A stretch of DNA of 64,000 nt, taken from NCBI RefSeq assembly GCF_963677875.1, contig NZ_OY782564.1, forward strand, positions 1-64,000, given 5' to 3'. The notes beneath the pieces were generated by a model. It was not told the DNA's origin. It did no database searches and worked only from the letters and a program-made list of their open reading frames with translations. Position numbers and translations under genes: made by a program. Source of the DNA: Thiomicrorhabdus sp. (GTDB taxonomy: Bacteria > Pseudomonadota > Gammaproteobacteria > Thiomicrospirales > Thiomicrospiraceae). Of the stretch, positions 29,473 to 39,986 are shown one piece after another; position 1 is the stretch's first letter; each line of letters begins with the position of its first letter.

Positions 29473-30051
29473 TCAGAAGAGTTCCACATCACCTTCAATC
29501 GGTTTCGATTCAATGTGATGAATATAGTTATTTTCCTGTTCGGCCAGCGAACGGTTGTGCATGGCATTCAGTCGACGAACCCGCACCCGACCGTCCGCCG
29601 GGTAATAAAGCACCTTGCGCGGGTAAATATCTCCGATGTCTTGCGATACCAGATTAAAGCCTTCGGTGTAAACATAATCAAATGCAAAGCCGATGTTGTA
29701 CCAGCCGATGTTATTCATCGCGCCCATAATCCGGCCGCCGCCGAACAGCTTGAATTCCAGTCGGTTACGTCTGGCTCCGATTGCCAGAAGTGCATTGACC
29801 AGGTTTTCCATGGCGTAGTTTCCGTAACGATTGGCATCGGAGAGTTCGGCCGGACTTTGATTCAGCTTACGGTCGACCGGCAACATAAAATGATTCATGC
29901 CGCCGACACCGGCAATCGGATCGCGAACACAAGCCGAGATACAGGAACCCAGCACGGTTTCGATCCGTTCATTTGCCCTTGTCACATAAAATTCGCCCGG
30001 TAGAATTTTCACAGTTTCAATGCCTTCAACCGGATCGGTACTTCTTTGCAT
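29473..30051 (-). CDS. cheD: Chemoreceptor glutamine deamidase CheD
   Basis: A 192-residue deamidase that converts receptor Gln to Glu. Catalytic Cys is in LGSCISACV (about residue 37), His in GGMNHFMLP (about 54), and 'LEFKLFGGGRIM' (about 98-109) is conserved. The C-terminal tail after residue 165 is extended and ends in DVELF, similar to the end of the CheZ-like protein downstream. It starts six bases after tadA, so tadA-cheD-cheA-CheZ-like may be one transcript. Confidence 0.95.
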   Translation of the reverse strand: MQRSTDPVEGIETVKILPGEFYVTRANERIETVLGSCISACVRDPIAGVGGMNHFMLPVDRKLNQSPAELSDANRYGNYAMENLVNALLAIGARRNRLEFKLFGGGRIMGAMNNIGWYNIGFAFDYVYTEGFNLVSQDIGDIYPRKVLYYPADGRVRVRRLNAMHNRSLAEQENNYIHHIESKPIEGDVELF

Positions 30052-30056
30052 AACGT

Positions 30057-30599
30057 TTAATCGTCTTTCTCTAGAATCTGTTTGTTCTGTTGTTTTTGCG
30101 CTTTTTGCTGGGCTCTGCGCATTTTAAAAAAGCCGCTGATTTGTGTGCTGCACTCGTGAGCCAGTACACCCCGACCAACATCCAGCTGATGATTCAGTCG
30201 GTCGTCACTCACCAATTCGAAAACCGAATCGACAGCGCCGGTCCTCGGATCGGCAGCCCCATAGACAATCCGCTTGACTCTGGCATGCACCAGAGCGCCG
30301 GCGCACATCGGGCACGGTTCCAGAGTCACATACAAAGTCGTCTCCGGCATTCGATAGTTCTCCAATACCTGACCAGCCGCCCGGATTGCCAGCATCTCGG
30401 CATGCGCCGTCGGGTCGTTTCCTTGAATCGATTGATTCCAACCCTCTGCCAGCCACTGATCGTCAATTACCATAACGGCACCAACCGGAACTTCTCCAGT
30501 CGATTCCGCCTTTTTTGCCAAATTAATTGCATAGGCCATCCAAAATCGGTCTTTTTCTTCCTGAGTCAACCCCGGAGGACATTGCGGTTTTTGCGACAC
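30057..30599 (-). CDS. tadA: tRNA-specific adenosine deaminase TadA
   Basis: A 180-residue zinc enzyme that converts A34 of tRNA-Arg(ACG) to inosine, letting it read CGU, CGC and CGA. Zinc ligands and catalytic Glu: HAEMLAI (about 66-72) and EPCPMCAGAL (about 95-104). A basic Gln/Lys-rich tail ends the protein. The substrate tRNA is encoded at 6125-6201. Its presence ahead of cheD is probably incidental operon structure. Confidence 0.96.
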   Translation of the reverse strand: MSQKPQCPPGLTQEEKDRFWMAYAINLAKKAESTGEVPVGAVMVIDDQWLAEGWNQSIQGNDPTAHAEMLAIRAAGQVLENYRMPETTLYVTLEPCPMCAGALVHARVKRIVYGAADPRTGAVDSVFELVSDDRLNHQLDVGRGVLAHECSTQISGFFKMRRAQQKAQKQQNKQILEKDD

Positions 30600-30616
30600 T
30601 TTCCACTCCCGTAAAC

Positions 30617-30652
30617 AAAAAAGGCTCTCCCGGAATACTCCAAGGAAAGCCC
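30617..30652 (-). terminator. Terminator between guaA and tadA
   Basis: On the minus strand GGCTTTCC pairs with GGAGAGCC (one G-U pair), followed by TTTTTT. It lies about 215 bases past guaA and just before tadA. Confidence 0.65.
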
Positions 30653-30866
30653 TGTAAAGTCAAAAATTTTACCCTATTCAAACCCAGCCAGATCGTCGGC
30701 TTCTTCCCCACTCAATTGAGACGGAATCATCAACAACGAGGAAAACGGTTTTAAAACGAAATTTCGAATTCAAACCGAAGCCTTTCTAACTCGCCACATG
30801 CCAAACGACGTTTATTAGCAAATAAACGCGTGGGCACATCACGTTAAAGAAAAGTTTCGGAACAAA

Positions 30867-32447
30867 TCACTCCCATTCGATGGTCGCAGGCGGCTTGGAC
30901 GAAATATCGTAAGTCACACGCGAAATACGTGGAATCTCATTGATGATTCTCCCGGAAACATGCTCCAGAAACTCGTAAGGAAGATGCGCCCAGCGCGCAG
31001 TCATAAAGTCGATGGTTTCAACGGCACGCAAGGCAACCACATAATCATAACGCCGCGCATCGCCGACAACACCGACCGATTTCACCGGCAGGAAGACCGC
31101 AAACGCCTGTGAAGTTTTGTCGTACAGTTCCCATTTATGCAATTCTTCGATAAAAATATGATCCGCCAGGCGCAGAATGTCGGCATACTCTTTTTTGACT
31201 TCTCCCAGAATGCGAACGCCAAGCCCCGGCCCGGGGAACGGATGACGATAAACCATGTTATAAGGCAAGCCTAAAGCCACACCCAGTTTACGCACTTCGT
31301 CCTTAAATAATTCGCGCAACGGCTCGATCAACGACATTTCCATGTCTTCCGGCAAGCCGCCGACGTTATGGTGGGATTTGATGACTTTCGCTTTACCGGT
31401 TTTGGAACCGGCCGACTCGATCACATCCGGATAGATGGTTCCCTGCGCCAGCCATTTGACGCCTGCCAACTTCGCCGACTCTGCATCAAACACTTCAATA
31501 AACTCGCGCCCGATAATTTTACGCTTTTCTTCCGGATCGGTTTTCCCTGCCAAAGCATTCATAAAACGCTCTTCGGAATCGGCACGGATGACACGAATCC
31601 CCATGTTTTCGGCAAACATCGCCATGACCTGATCGCCTTCCTGATAACGCAACAGACCGTGATCCACAAACACGCAAGTCAACTGGTCGCCAATGGCTTT
31701 ATGCAACAGCGCAGCAACGACAGACGAGTCAACACCACCGGAAAGTCCCAGCATCACCTGATCGGTACCGACCTGTTCGCGAATGCGTTTAATACTGTCT
31801 TCAATAATGTTTTCAGTCGTCCAAAGCTTTTCGCAACCGCACAGTTCGACGACAAAACGATCGATCATACGCTTGCCTTGTTTGGTATGAGTCACTTCCG
31901 GATGAAACTGAATTCCGTAGAAATTTTTCTCTTCGTTCGCCATACCGGCAATCGGGCAGTTCGGCGTTGAAGCCATCAGCTTGAAACCTTCCGGCAACTG
32001 ATCAACACGGTCGCCGTGCGACATCCAAACATCCAGCATGCCATAGCCTTCCGGAGTCACTTCGTCTTCAATATCGATCAAAAACTTGGTATGACCATGA
32101 GCGCGTACCTGTGCATAACCGTATTCATGCTCCAACGCATTGATCACCTTGCCACCAAGTTGCTGCGCCATGGTCTGCATACCGTAGCAGATACCAAGAA
32201 CCGGAACACCCAGTTCAAACACCGCCTGAGGGGCAACTGGAGCATCGTCTCCGGTAACCGTTTCCGGACCACCGGAAAGAATGACCCCTTTGGCACCGAA
32301 ATCGCGCACAAACTGGGAATCCACATCCCAAGGTTCCACTTCGCAGTAAACGCCGATTTCACGAATGCGGCGGGCAATCAGTTGCGTATATTGCGACCCG
32401 AAGTCAAGAATGAGAATACGATGATCGTGAAGATTTGTATTTGACAT
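30867..32447 (-). CDS. guaA: GMP synthase (glutamine-hydrolysing)
   Basis: A 526-residue enzyme that aminates XMP to GMP. The N-terminal class I glutaminase domain has nucleophile Cys in [11 protein letters not shown] (about 87) and the His/Glu pair in [11 protein letters not shown] (about 180); the ATP-pyrophosphatase P-loop is [14 protein letters not shown] (about 234); the dimerisation domain ends in KPPATIEWE. Full length. It follows guaB on the same strand after a 130-base gap holding a 16-bp hairpin. Confidence 0.98.
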   Translation of the reverse strand: MSNTNLHDHRILILDFGSQYTQLIARRIREIGVYCEVEPWDVDSQFVRDFGAKGVILSGGPETVTGDDAPVAPQAVFELGVPVLGICYGMQTMAQQLGGKVINALEHEYGYAQVRAHGHTKFLIDIEDEVTPEGYGMLDVWMSHGDRVDQLPEGFKLMASTPNCPIAGMANEEKNFYGIQFHPEVTHTKQGKRMIDRFVVELCGCEKLWTTENIIEDSIKRIREQVGTDQVMLGLSGGVDSSVVAALLHKAIGDQLTCVFVDHGLLRYQEGDQVMAMFAENMGIRVIRADSEERFMNALAGKTDPEEKRKIIGREFIEVFDAESAKLAGVKWLAQGTIYPDVIESAGSKTGKAKVIKSHHNVGGLPEDMEMSLIEPLRELFKDEVRKLGVALGLPYNMVYRHPFPGPGLGVRILGEVKKEYADILRLADHIFIEELHKWELYDKTSQAFAVFLPVKSVGVVGDARRYDYVVALRAVETIDFMTARWAHLPYEFLEHVSGRIINEIPRISRVTYDISSKPPATIEWE

Positions 32448-32500
32448 AAAGATATCCAGAATTAAATGGTTAGACCCTGCTGGTCTCGGAAATCAAAACA

Positions 32501-32538
32501 CACAAGGCTTTTGCGGAAAAACCCGCAAAAGCCTTGTG
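32501..32538 (-). other. Perfect 16-bp hairpin between guaB and guaA
   Basis: CACAAGGCTTTTGCGG and its exact complement CCGCAAAAGCCTTGTG are separated by a six-base loop. No T-run follows the stem on the minus strand, so it is not a standard terminator. Inside a two-gene operon it may stabilise the guaB message or mark a processing site. Confidence 0.6.
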
Positions 32539-32577
32539 GCGTTCCAGAACGGAATAGCATGCTCGCGACGAGAACGA

Positions 32578-34361
<1,784 letters not shown>

Positions 34362-34685
34362 ATGAAGAAATCACTTATCGGCGCAACCTTGATCGCTTCC
34401 GCTGTTTTCGCAGGCACAGCAAGTGCAAATGCAATGTCGTATGAAGAAACCGTTGCTCAGGCAAAAGCGGTTCACGCGGACGCGGCGAAAGACGGCTATA
34501 TCTGGAAACAGAAGAAAATGAAAATGCCTTATGTAAAAGACTATCTGGCTCAAGCTGAAGCCGCTCACAAGAAAGGCGATGCCAAAGCGGCAATGCACTT
34601 TGCCAAAGAAGCGCTGAAATCGGCTAAAGCGGAAGTTGCACAACGCGACGAGCATGCAAATATCAAAGCAGGCTGGGATCGATAA
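34362..34685 (+). CDS. Small secreted protein, possibly SoxXA-binding-like
   Basis: A 107-residue protein with a clear Sec signal peptide (cleavage after ASA, about residue 22). The mature part is helical with a conserved-looking Trp (YIWKQ), then 'AEAAHKKGDAKAAMHFAKEALKSAKAEVAQ'-type helix rich in Ala and Lys. This pattern recalls the SoxXA-binding (SoxK/SAXB) proteins of sulfur oxidisers, which carry a Trp followed by an 'A-A-x-x-GD-x-x-A' helix, but the evidence is only pattern. TTTGGAGGA precedes the ATG; a strong terminator follows, so it is a single-gene unit. Confidence 0.4.
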   Translation: MKKSLIGATLIASAVFAGTASANAMSYEETVAQAKAVHADAAKDGYIWKQKKMKMPYVKDYLAQAEAAHKKGDAKAAMHFAKEALKSAKAEVAQRDEHANIKAGWDR

Positions 34686-34704
34686 TAGACGACTCCCATA
34701 CGAT

Positions 34705-34734
34705 AAAAAAACCGGCTAAATGCCGGTTTTTTTA
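34705..34734. terminator. Bidirectional terminator
   Basis: AAAAAACCGGC-TAAAT-GCCGGTTTTTTT lies between the convergent genes 34362-34685 (+) and 34774-35421 (-) and can serve both. Confidence 0.92.
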
Positions 34735-34773
34735 TTGCCGCAATAAACTTTTAACGACATCGGAACATCTGCC

Positions 34774-35421
34774 TTAATAGCGATAAGTCGCAATCCAGTC
34801 CGGCCTGACAAGCGCCAGCGCCCCGATCAGCAACCCGTTCAAAAATCCTTCCGGAGCCGCCAGCATCGGGATAAACGGAATGAACGTCTGCTTTAAGGTT
34901 TCCGGCGAATGTACTTCTCCGGCCCACAAAATCCAGGACGCCAGTCCCAGAGAAAGCACCGCCCCGACGGCAGACGACAAAAAGCCATTGAAAAGTGTGT
35001 ACACGAAAAAGTTCATTTCCAGAAACTGTCGCCCCAAATGAAACATTCCCCAGGTAACGGCAATCGGGATTATCCCCATCAAAGCGGCATTCAACCCGAT
35101 CCCCTCCCAACCCAGACCGGCTTGAAAAGTGACGCCAAGAAGTGCCAGACTCATTCCCATAAAAGCAAACTGCGGCCCGAACATCAACGTCATCACCGCC
35201 ATCAGCAGGAAGTGGAATGTCAAACCGTTCTCCAGACTGGCAGAAAACAGCCAAACCAGCAGCACAATCACACTGGCTCCCAACAGAACATTTTGCGCAT
35301 GCCTATCGTTTTCAACCTTGAACCAGGGCGCCGTCCATAACGCCCAACCGGCAAACAGCAGATAGATCAGCCATCCGCTCAACAGGAAATTAAACCCCAA
35401 AGTTTCCGCAACTAAATTCAC
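34774..35421 (-). CDS. CbiM-like energy-coupling permease family protein
   Basis: A 215-residue protein with six to seven hydrophobic helices. HFLLMAVMTLMFGPQFAFMG (about 70-89) and the conserved 'FNGFLSSAVGAVLS' and 'PEGFLNGLLIG' segments match the CbiM/NikM-type substrate-binding component of cobalt/nickel ECF transporters, but the N-terminal metal-binding 'MHI' motif is not present. No ATPase or CbiQ partner is adjacent. Metal uptake is therefore uncertain. Confidence 0.65.
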   Translation of the reverse strand: MNLVAETLGFNFLLSGWLIYLLFAGWALWTAPWFKVENDRHAQNVLLGASVIVLLVWLFSASLENGLTFHFLLMAVMTLMFGPQFAFMGMSLALLGVTFQAGLGWEGIGLNAALMGIIPIAVTWGMFHLGRQFLEMNFFVYTLFNGFLSSAVGAVLSLGLASWILWAGEVHSPETLKQTFIPFIPMLAAPEGFLNGLLIGALALVRPDWIATYRY

Positions 35422-35581
35422 AATACTTCCGGCCCATCATTTCAATTCAAACTCGCAATCCGCATGACAAACTCAACCTTCACCTTTTCAAGCAGGTACA
35501 ATAATCGCCAGACTCGGTTCGAAGACGATACAACAGACTTCGACCCCCCGGATTTTTCAACATTATAAAGCGTCCCCATCC

Positions 35582-35992
35582 ATGAATGGACTGAAAATAT
35601 TCTTTGCTCAAATCTACGACTTTATTCTGCTGTGTGCCATTTGGTTCGGTGCAGCCATTCCTTTTGTTCTCTGGCAAGGCGGGGGAGAATTCGAAACAGA
35701 CCCACTCCTGCTACTGGCATTTCAATTGTATTTGCTTGCCATCACTTATCTGTACCTTACCTATTTCTGGACCCAATCAGGGCAGACTCCCGGCTTGAGA
35801 ACCTGGAAACTGCAATTGGTCAGACAGGACGAATACTTAATGACCCGACACAACGCCAACCTGCGCTTTCTCCTGAGCGTATTATTATTTCCGGTCGGTT
35901 GGCTGGGACTACTCTTTCCCGGCCAGCAACTTTTGCAGGATCGGCTTGCAAAGACTAAAATAATCGCCGTTCAATCTGAAGGAAGCTTATGA
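35582..35992 (+). CDS. RDD-family membrane protein
   Basis: A 136-residue protein with three likely membrane helices. The RDD arginine/aspartate pattern is weak at the start (FAQIYDFILL) but 'TYFWTQSGQTPGLRTWKLQLV' (about 61-81), the family's G-x-T-x-G-x-x-x-x-x-L segment, is clear. Some RDD proteins are Na+(Li+)/H+ antiporters; most are uncharacterised. The stop overlaps the serB ATG by four bases (ATGA), implying coupling. Confidence 0.8.
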   Translation: MNGLKIFFAQIYDFILLCAIWFGAAIPFVLWQGGGEFETDPLLLLAFQLYLLAITYLYLTYFWTQSGQTPGLRTWKLQLVRQDEYLMTRHNANLRFLLSVLLFPVGWLGLLFPGQQLLQDRLAKTKIIAVQSEGSL

Positions 35993-36819
35993 CAACCATT
36001 ATTATCCACTGCAATGCGCTGAATTTCGAACAATGCAAGATTCTGGAACGCAGTCTGGGAAAATTGCAAAAGCATCACAAACACTACAGAGCCTTCCCGG
36101 AACAGGCTCCCTCGAATGAAAAGCTCAACGAGCTACGCAAGCAGACAGAACTGGATATCAATATTCTGCCGGAAGCGTTTCAGGGGGATCGGGTTCAACT
36201 GATGATCAGCGATATGGATTCGACACTGATCGCGATCGAATGCATTGATGAGATTGCCGACTTCATCCAGGTAAAACCGCAAGTGTCGGCGATCACCGAG
36301 GCCGCCATGCGCGGTGAGTTGAATTTCGAAGAGTCGCTGACTCAGCGTGTCGCACTGCTCAAAGGTTTGGAATACGACGCTTTGCAGCGCGTTTACGACG
36401 AACGGCTGACTTTAAACCCCGGTGCCGATGAATGGATTAAAGGCCTGCAAAAACAGCAAATTAAATTTGCACTGGTATCCGGAGGCTTCACCTTCTTTAC
36501 CGATCGGCTTCAGCAGCGCCTGAAGATCGACTTCACCCGTGCCAACGTCCTGGCAGAAGAGAACGACAAACTGGCCGGCAGCGTTGTCGGCGGGATTATC
36601 GGCGCACAGGCCAAAGCGGATTTCCTGCATGAATTGTGTGAGCAACTGTCAATTGATCCCTCGCAAACTGTTGCCGTCGGCGATGGTGCCAACGACCTGT
36701 TAATGATGAAAGAAGCCGGGTTGAGCGTTGCCTATCACGCAAAACCGGCAGTACAGGCGGAAGCGGACTGCGCTCTAAATTATCGCGGGCTGGATGCAAT
36801 TCTTGATTTCATTGATTAA
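35989..36819 (+). CDS. serB: Phosphoserine phosphatase
   Basis: A 276-residue HAD-family enzyme, last step of serine synthesis. The nucleophile box is DMDSTLI (about 75-81), Ser/Thr box LVSGGFTFF (about 163), and the Lys and 'VGDGANDLLMM' boxes (about 203 and 229) follow. About 70 residues precede the catalytic domain, as in the short-ACT type; the ACT fold is hard to see. It overlaps the RDD gene by four bases and ends at a bidirectional terminator. Confidence 0.95.
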   Translation: MTTIIIHCNALNFEQCKILERSLGKLQKHHKHYRAFPEQAPSNEKLNELRKQTELDINILPEAFQGDRVQLMISDMDSTLIAIECIDEIADFIQVKPQVSAITEAAMRGELNFEESLTQRVALLKGLEYDALQRVYDERLTLNPGADEWIKGLQKQQIKFALVSGGFTFFTDRLQQRLKIDFTRANVLAEENDKLAGSVVGGIIGAQAKADFLHELCEQLSIDPSQTVAVGDGANDLLMMKEAGLSVAYHAKPAVQAEADCALNYRGLDAILDFID

Positions 36820-36844
36820 AGGTGAAGGCATTACATTCCAGACA

Positions 36845-36875
36845 TAAAAAAACCGCGATAAACGCGGTTTTTTTA
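36845..36875. terminator. Bidirectional terminator
   Basis: AAAAAAACCGCG-ATAAA-CGCGGTTTTTTT lies between the convergent serB (+) and metallo-beta-lactamase (-) genes. Confidence 0.93.
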
Positions 36876-36889
36876 TGTCGAAACTCGAC

Positions 36890-37888
36890 TTAGAACATAT
36901 TCTGTTCCACTTCCTTGATTGCAACGACAATGAATTTACCGATTGTCGATTCATACCCAGGCCACTGGCTGGCAACATTTTTCATAAACGGTTTTTCCGA
37001 AATAATCGGTTTCATTTCGAAATCGGAAAGCCCCTCGTCATACAACTCGGCCACATTTTTGTAGATGGTTTCCATAAATTCCTTCCCTTCCAGAATCAAC
37101 TTCATGTTGTCCGGCTTGCCATGCATTGGGATAATATGTTCGACATCCATCTTGGATACACTCTCCAGAGCCTTGATCGAACCGACATAGGAACCATCTT
37201 CCATATTCGCAATACGACGCATGACCATATCACCCATGTAAATCGTCTTGTCGTTTTTCACTTCAACGGCAATATCCGAAGAGGTATGTACTTTACCGAA
37301 ATGATGAATTTTGAACGTCGTATCACCAATAGTAAATTCTTCACCGCCGGCATAGGTTTTATTCGGCAGAGTGATCACCGTACCGGTAATTTTGTTATCG
37401 GTATTTGATTGCATGAAATCAAACCAGAACTTGTCGGCACCGTTTTTCAGCGTTGTAATACAATCTTGGTGAGAATAAATCTCCACCTTTGGATTCGCCT
37501 CGACAAATGCATGATTTCCCAGCCAATGGTCGCCATGAAAATGCGTATTGATGACCTGAACAACCGGCTTATCCGTCACCTTCTTAATCTGACGTAAGAT
37601 CATTTCCCCGATCTGCGTTGAACTGCCGGTGTCGATCACAACCACACCTTCCGAGGTCACAACAAAGCCAGGATTGGAAAACATACCAAAATTATCCGGA
37701 GTCGGATGCGGTCCCATTGCGGGAATAGAGTAACAACGCTCGCTGACTTTGATCGCTTCGACATCCGGAACATCCGGGCCGCGAAACTCTTTCAATTCAT
37801 CGTTTGCATACAAAGGCTTAAGGGCCGAAGCTCCAACAAGACCGACTCCCATCGAAAAAGCGGATTTGAAAAAATCACGACGTTTCAT
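36890..37888 (-). CDS. Tat-exported metallo-beta-lactamase-fold hydrolase (SoxH/quinoprotein-relay-like)
   Basis: A 332-residue protein. The N-terminus MKRRDFFKSAFSMGVGLVGA is a twin-arginine signal, so it should reach the periplasm folded. Zinc-binding motifs: THFHGDHWLG (about 112-121), His in GKVHTSSD (about 197), YMGD (about 215) and PMHG (about 252). The 'NFGMFSNPGFVVTSEGVVVIDTG' opening resembles SoxH and quinoprotein relay metallohydrolases of lithotrophs and methylotrophs. Substrate unknown. Monocistronic. Confidence 0.8.
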   Translation of the reverse strand: MKRRDFFKSAFSMGVGLVGASALKPLYANDELKEFRGPDVPDVEAIKVSERCYSIPAMGPHPTPDNFGMFSNPGFVVTSEGVVVIDTGSSTQIGEMILRQIKKVTDKPVVQVINTHFHGDHWLGNHAFVEANPKVEIYSHQDCITTLKNGADKFWFDFMQSNTDNKITGTVITLPNKTYAGGEEFTIGDTTFKIHHFGKVHTSSDIAVEVKNDKTIYMGDMVMRRIANMEDGSYVGSIKALESVSKMDVEHIIPMHGKPDNMKLILEGKEFMETIYKNVAELYDEGLSDFEMKPIISEKPFMKNVASQWPGYESTIGKFIVVAIKEVEQNMF

Positions 37889-38107
37889 TCGATTCTCCTA
37901 ACGTTAAAATAAATAATCGGGCGCGACCGCCAATCTAATGACTTTACGCTTGTTACTTTGAAATAAACCGTACGAGTTTAACACTTTTCAAAAAACCTTA
38001 AAAAAACAAATTCCCTTTCAAGGATGAAATACAATGTCAAAAGTCTTTTTGCAAATCCCAACCACTTTTCTCTGCATAAGGACTTCCAATTGCGACCTTT
38101 ATCATCT

Positions 38108-38126
38108 TATAATGATTCTCATTTTT
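38108..38126 (+). promoter_or_regulatory. Fur box upstream of exbB
   Basis: TATAATGATTCTCATTTTT matches about 14 of 19 positions of the Fur consensus GATAATGATAATCATTATC and lies 22 bases before the exbB ATG, close to a promoter. Iron-repressed expression of the TonB system is expected. Confidence 0.7.
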
Positions 38127-38148
38127 AAATAATCAACTAAAAAATCTT

Positions 38149-38574
38149 ATGGAACTATTAAAAACCTACCTGGATTTGGCCGTCTTTGGCATTTTAGGCC
38201 TAATGGGCTTTATTGCTCTCTGGATCACACTTGAGCGCCTTTTCTTCTATCGCCGAATTCGTCAAAACGAGTACACACACGCCGAAAAACTGAATATCGA
38301 TCTGACCAATCACTTAACTACCCTGTCGACCATCGGTGCCAACGCCCCTTACGTCGGGCTGCTGGGAACCGTACTCGGCATCCTGATCACTTTCTACGAT
38401 CTGGGGCAAGGCGACAGCATCGACACAGGTGCGATCATGCTTGGGCTTGCACTTGCCTTGAAAGCCACCGCTGCGGGTATTGCACTTGCCATTCCAAGCA
38501 TTATGGCCTACAACGGCCTGATGCGAAAAATCGACGTCATTAACGCTCTATACCGCGCTGACAACGGCAGATAA
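38149..38574 (+). CDS. exbB: TonB-system energiser ExbB (short, group 2)
   Basis: A 141-residue inner-membrane proton channel subunit, shorter than E. coli ExbB (244) as in the group 2 type. Three membrane helices: about 8-28, 65-85 and 95-120. The conserved 'APYVGLLGTVLGILITF' and 'AGIALAIPSIMAYN' pore helices are intact. With ExbD it uses proton motive force to power TonB. exbD starts five bases later. A Fur box is immediately upstream. Confidence 0.93.
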   Translation: MELLKTYLDLAVFGILGLMGFIALWITLERLFFYRRIRQNEYTHAEKLNIDLTNHLTTLSTIGANAPYVGLLGTVLGILITFYDLGQGDSIDTGAIMLGLALALKATAAGIALAIPSIMAYNGLMRKIDVINALYRADNGR

Positions 38575-38579
38575 ACTCA

Positions 38580-38960
38580 ATGAAACGTTTCGACAGCATC
38601 AATGTAATCCCCCTGATTGACGTCATGCTGGTCTTGCTGGCAATCGTCCTTACGACCGCCAGCTTTATCGTCAAGGACCATCTGGACATCACCCTGCCGG
38701 ATACCGAAAACACCCAAAGCTACACTCCACCGGAAGAAGACCCTTTATCCATCAGTCTGAACAAAGACAATCAGATTTTTATGGACGAAAATCCGATTGA
38801 CTTTACCGCTCTCAAACAAAAGTTAACAGAAGTGGAAAAGACGCGCGCACTAACCCTGGAAGTCGATCAGGATGCAAAATTTGGCGAATTTGTCAAAATC
38901 GTCGACCTGTTAAAAGGCGAAGAACTGGACAACTTAACCATATTAACCGAATCAAAATAA
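38580..38960 (+). CDS. exbD: TonB-system ExbD
   Basis: A 126-residue protein with one N-terminal membrane helix carrying the essential Asp (NVIPLIDVMLVLLAIVLTT, Asp at about residue 14) and a periplasmic C-terminal domain. It partners ExbB in coupling proton flow to TonB. It lies five bases after exbB and 12 before tonB in one operon. Confidence 0.95.
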   Translation: MKRFDSINVIPLIDVMLVLLAIVLTTASFIVKDHLDITLPDTENTQSYTPPEEDPLSISLNKDNQIFMDENPIDFTALKQKLTEVEKTRALTLEVDQDAKFGEFVKIVDLLKGEELDNLTILTESK

Positions 38961-38972
38961 CCAGCTGCCCTG

Positions 38973-39854
38973 ATGAAATCCCACTCTGTTTACGCATTCC
39001 TTCTGTCCGTACTGATTTATTCGGTACTGATTTTGGGCACCTACTGGCTTTTACTCGATGACCAGAAAACCGAACCCAAAGCGGCTACTCCGCAAGTTGT
39101 CCCCGTTTCTCTGCAAATGTTTCAACCGACTCCGCCACCGGTAAAAACCGAAAGCAAACCCGAACCGAAACCGGATCCAAAACCGAAACCGGATCCAAAA
39201 CCGAAACCGGATCCAAAACCGAAACCGGATCCAAAACCGAAACCGGATCCAAAACCGAAACCGGATCCAAAACCGAAACCGGACCCAAAACCGAAACCGG
39301 ATCCAAAACCGAAGCCGGATCCAAAACCGAAGCCGGATCCAAAACCGAAGCCGGATCCAAAACCGAAGCCGGATCCAAAACCGAAGCCGGATCCAAAACC
39401 GGAACCGGTTCAGGAAATAAATAATGCGCCAGCGGTAGAAGAAATCCCGCAGGTTGAAACCAAGCCGGAAAAACAGGTGGCGGCGGCTCCGAAAATACCG
39501 CCCAAGGTCATTGAACCGCCCGCTCCGCAATTTTCGGCGCAGGAAGTTCAGGATGCCGAACAGCTGTACTTAAGCGAACTCAGACGTGAAATTGTGCAAT
39601 ATGCACGTGACACCTATCCAAGGCAGGCCAAGCGCCGGCGCTGGGAAGGTGATGTTATCATCAAGTTCACACTGCACAAATCCGGTGCCCTCTCCGACTT
39701 AAAAGTACTGGAGTCATCCGGAAAAACAATTCTCGACGAAGCTGCTTTGCGGATCTTCAAAGAAAAAATGGCGATGAAATTCAAAGAATTTCCGGAAGAA
39801 ATTCAGCGTCGTACCTGGGTCATCAGCGTTCCGGTAAATTATCACCTGCGTTAA
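38973..39854 (+). CDS. tonB: TonB with long Pro-Lys-Pro-Asp repeat
   Basis: A 293-residue energy transducer. Residues about 6-27 form the single membrane helix; residues about 65-145 are a periplasm-spanning rod of 13 near-identical PDPKPK repeats; a short acidic/Pro linker follows; residues about 195-293 are the TonB C-terminal domain ([35 protein letters not shown]) that grips receptor TonB boxes. The charge-alternating rod is the usual TonB solution, but the DNA repeat is unusually uniform. Third gene of exbB-exbD-tonB. Confidence 0.95.
   Translation: MKSHSVYAFLLSVLIYSVLILGTYWLLLDDQKTEPKAATPQVVPVSLQMFQPTPPPVKTESKPEPKPDPKPKPDPKPKPDPKPKPDPKPKPDPKPKPDPKPKPDPKPKPDPKPKPDPKPKPDPKPKPDPKPKPDPKPKPDPKPEPVQEINNAPAVEEIPQVETKPEKQVAAAPKIPPKVIEPPAPQFSAQEVQDAEQLYLSELRREIVQYARDTYPRQAKRRRWEGDVIIKFTLHKSGALSDLKVLESSGKTILDEAALRIFKEKMAMKFKEFPEEIQRRTWVISVPVNYHLR
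39166..39404 (+). repeat. 18-bp minisatellite in tonB (13 copies)
   Basis: Thirteen direct copies of GGATCCAAAACCGAAACC spaced exactly 18 bases (unit starts 39173 to 39389). One copy has GGACCC. The last five spacers use AAG instead of AAA for the same Lys, so copies fall into two blocks, consistent with expansion by slippage or unequal exchange. Length is a multiple of three, so copy changes keep the frame. Confidence 0.97.
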
Positions 39855-39986
39855 ATACAATACAGCCGTTTGCAGGCGGCTATGAAGGCGCCTTCAGCGT
39901 AAAAAATGCCGGCTGCTTTTTCAGCGACTCCTCGAAAGGTTTAATTTTTGTTACACTATGCAGCAAAAATTTTACAGGGCAACATT

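Noticed and set aside
30700..30735. Short minus-strand peptide ending ADDLAGFE, like the CheZ C-terminus
   Set aside because: Only 18 codons from its ATG, no ribosome-binding site, no longer frame joined to it; likely chance.
39166..39404. Possible CRISPR array
   Set aside because: Units are contiguous 18-mers without unique spacers and lie in frame within tonB.
39051..39530. Antisense open frames rich in RFWIRL repeats
   Set aside because: They are the complement of the tonB repeat; the repeat period keeps several frames open. No start site or family similarity.
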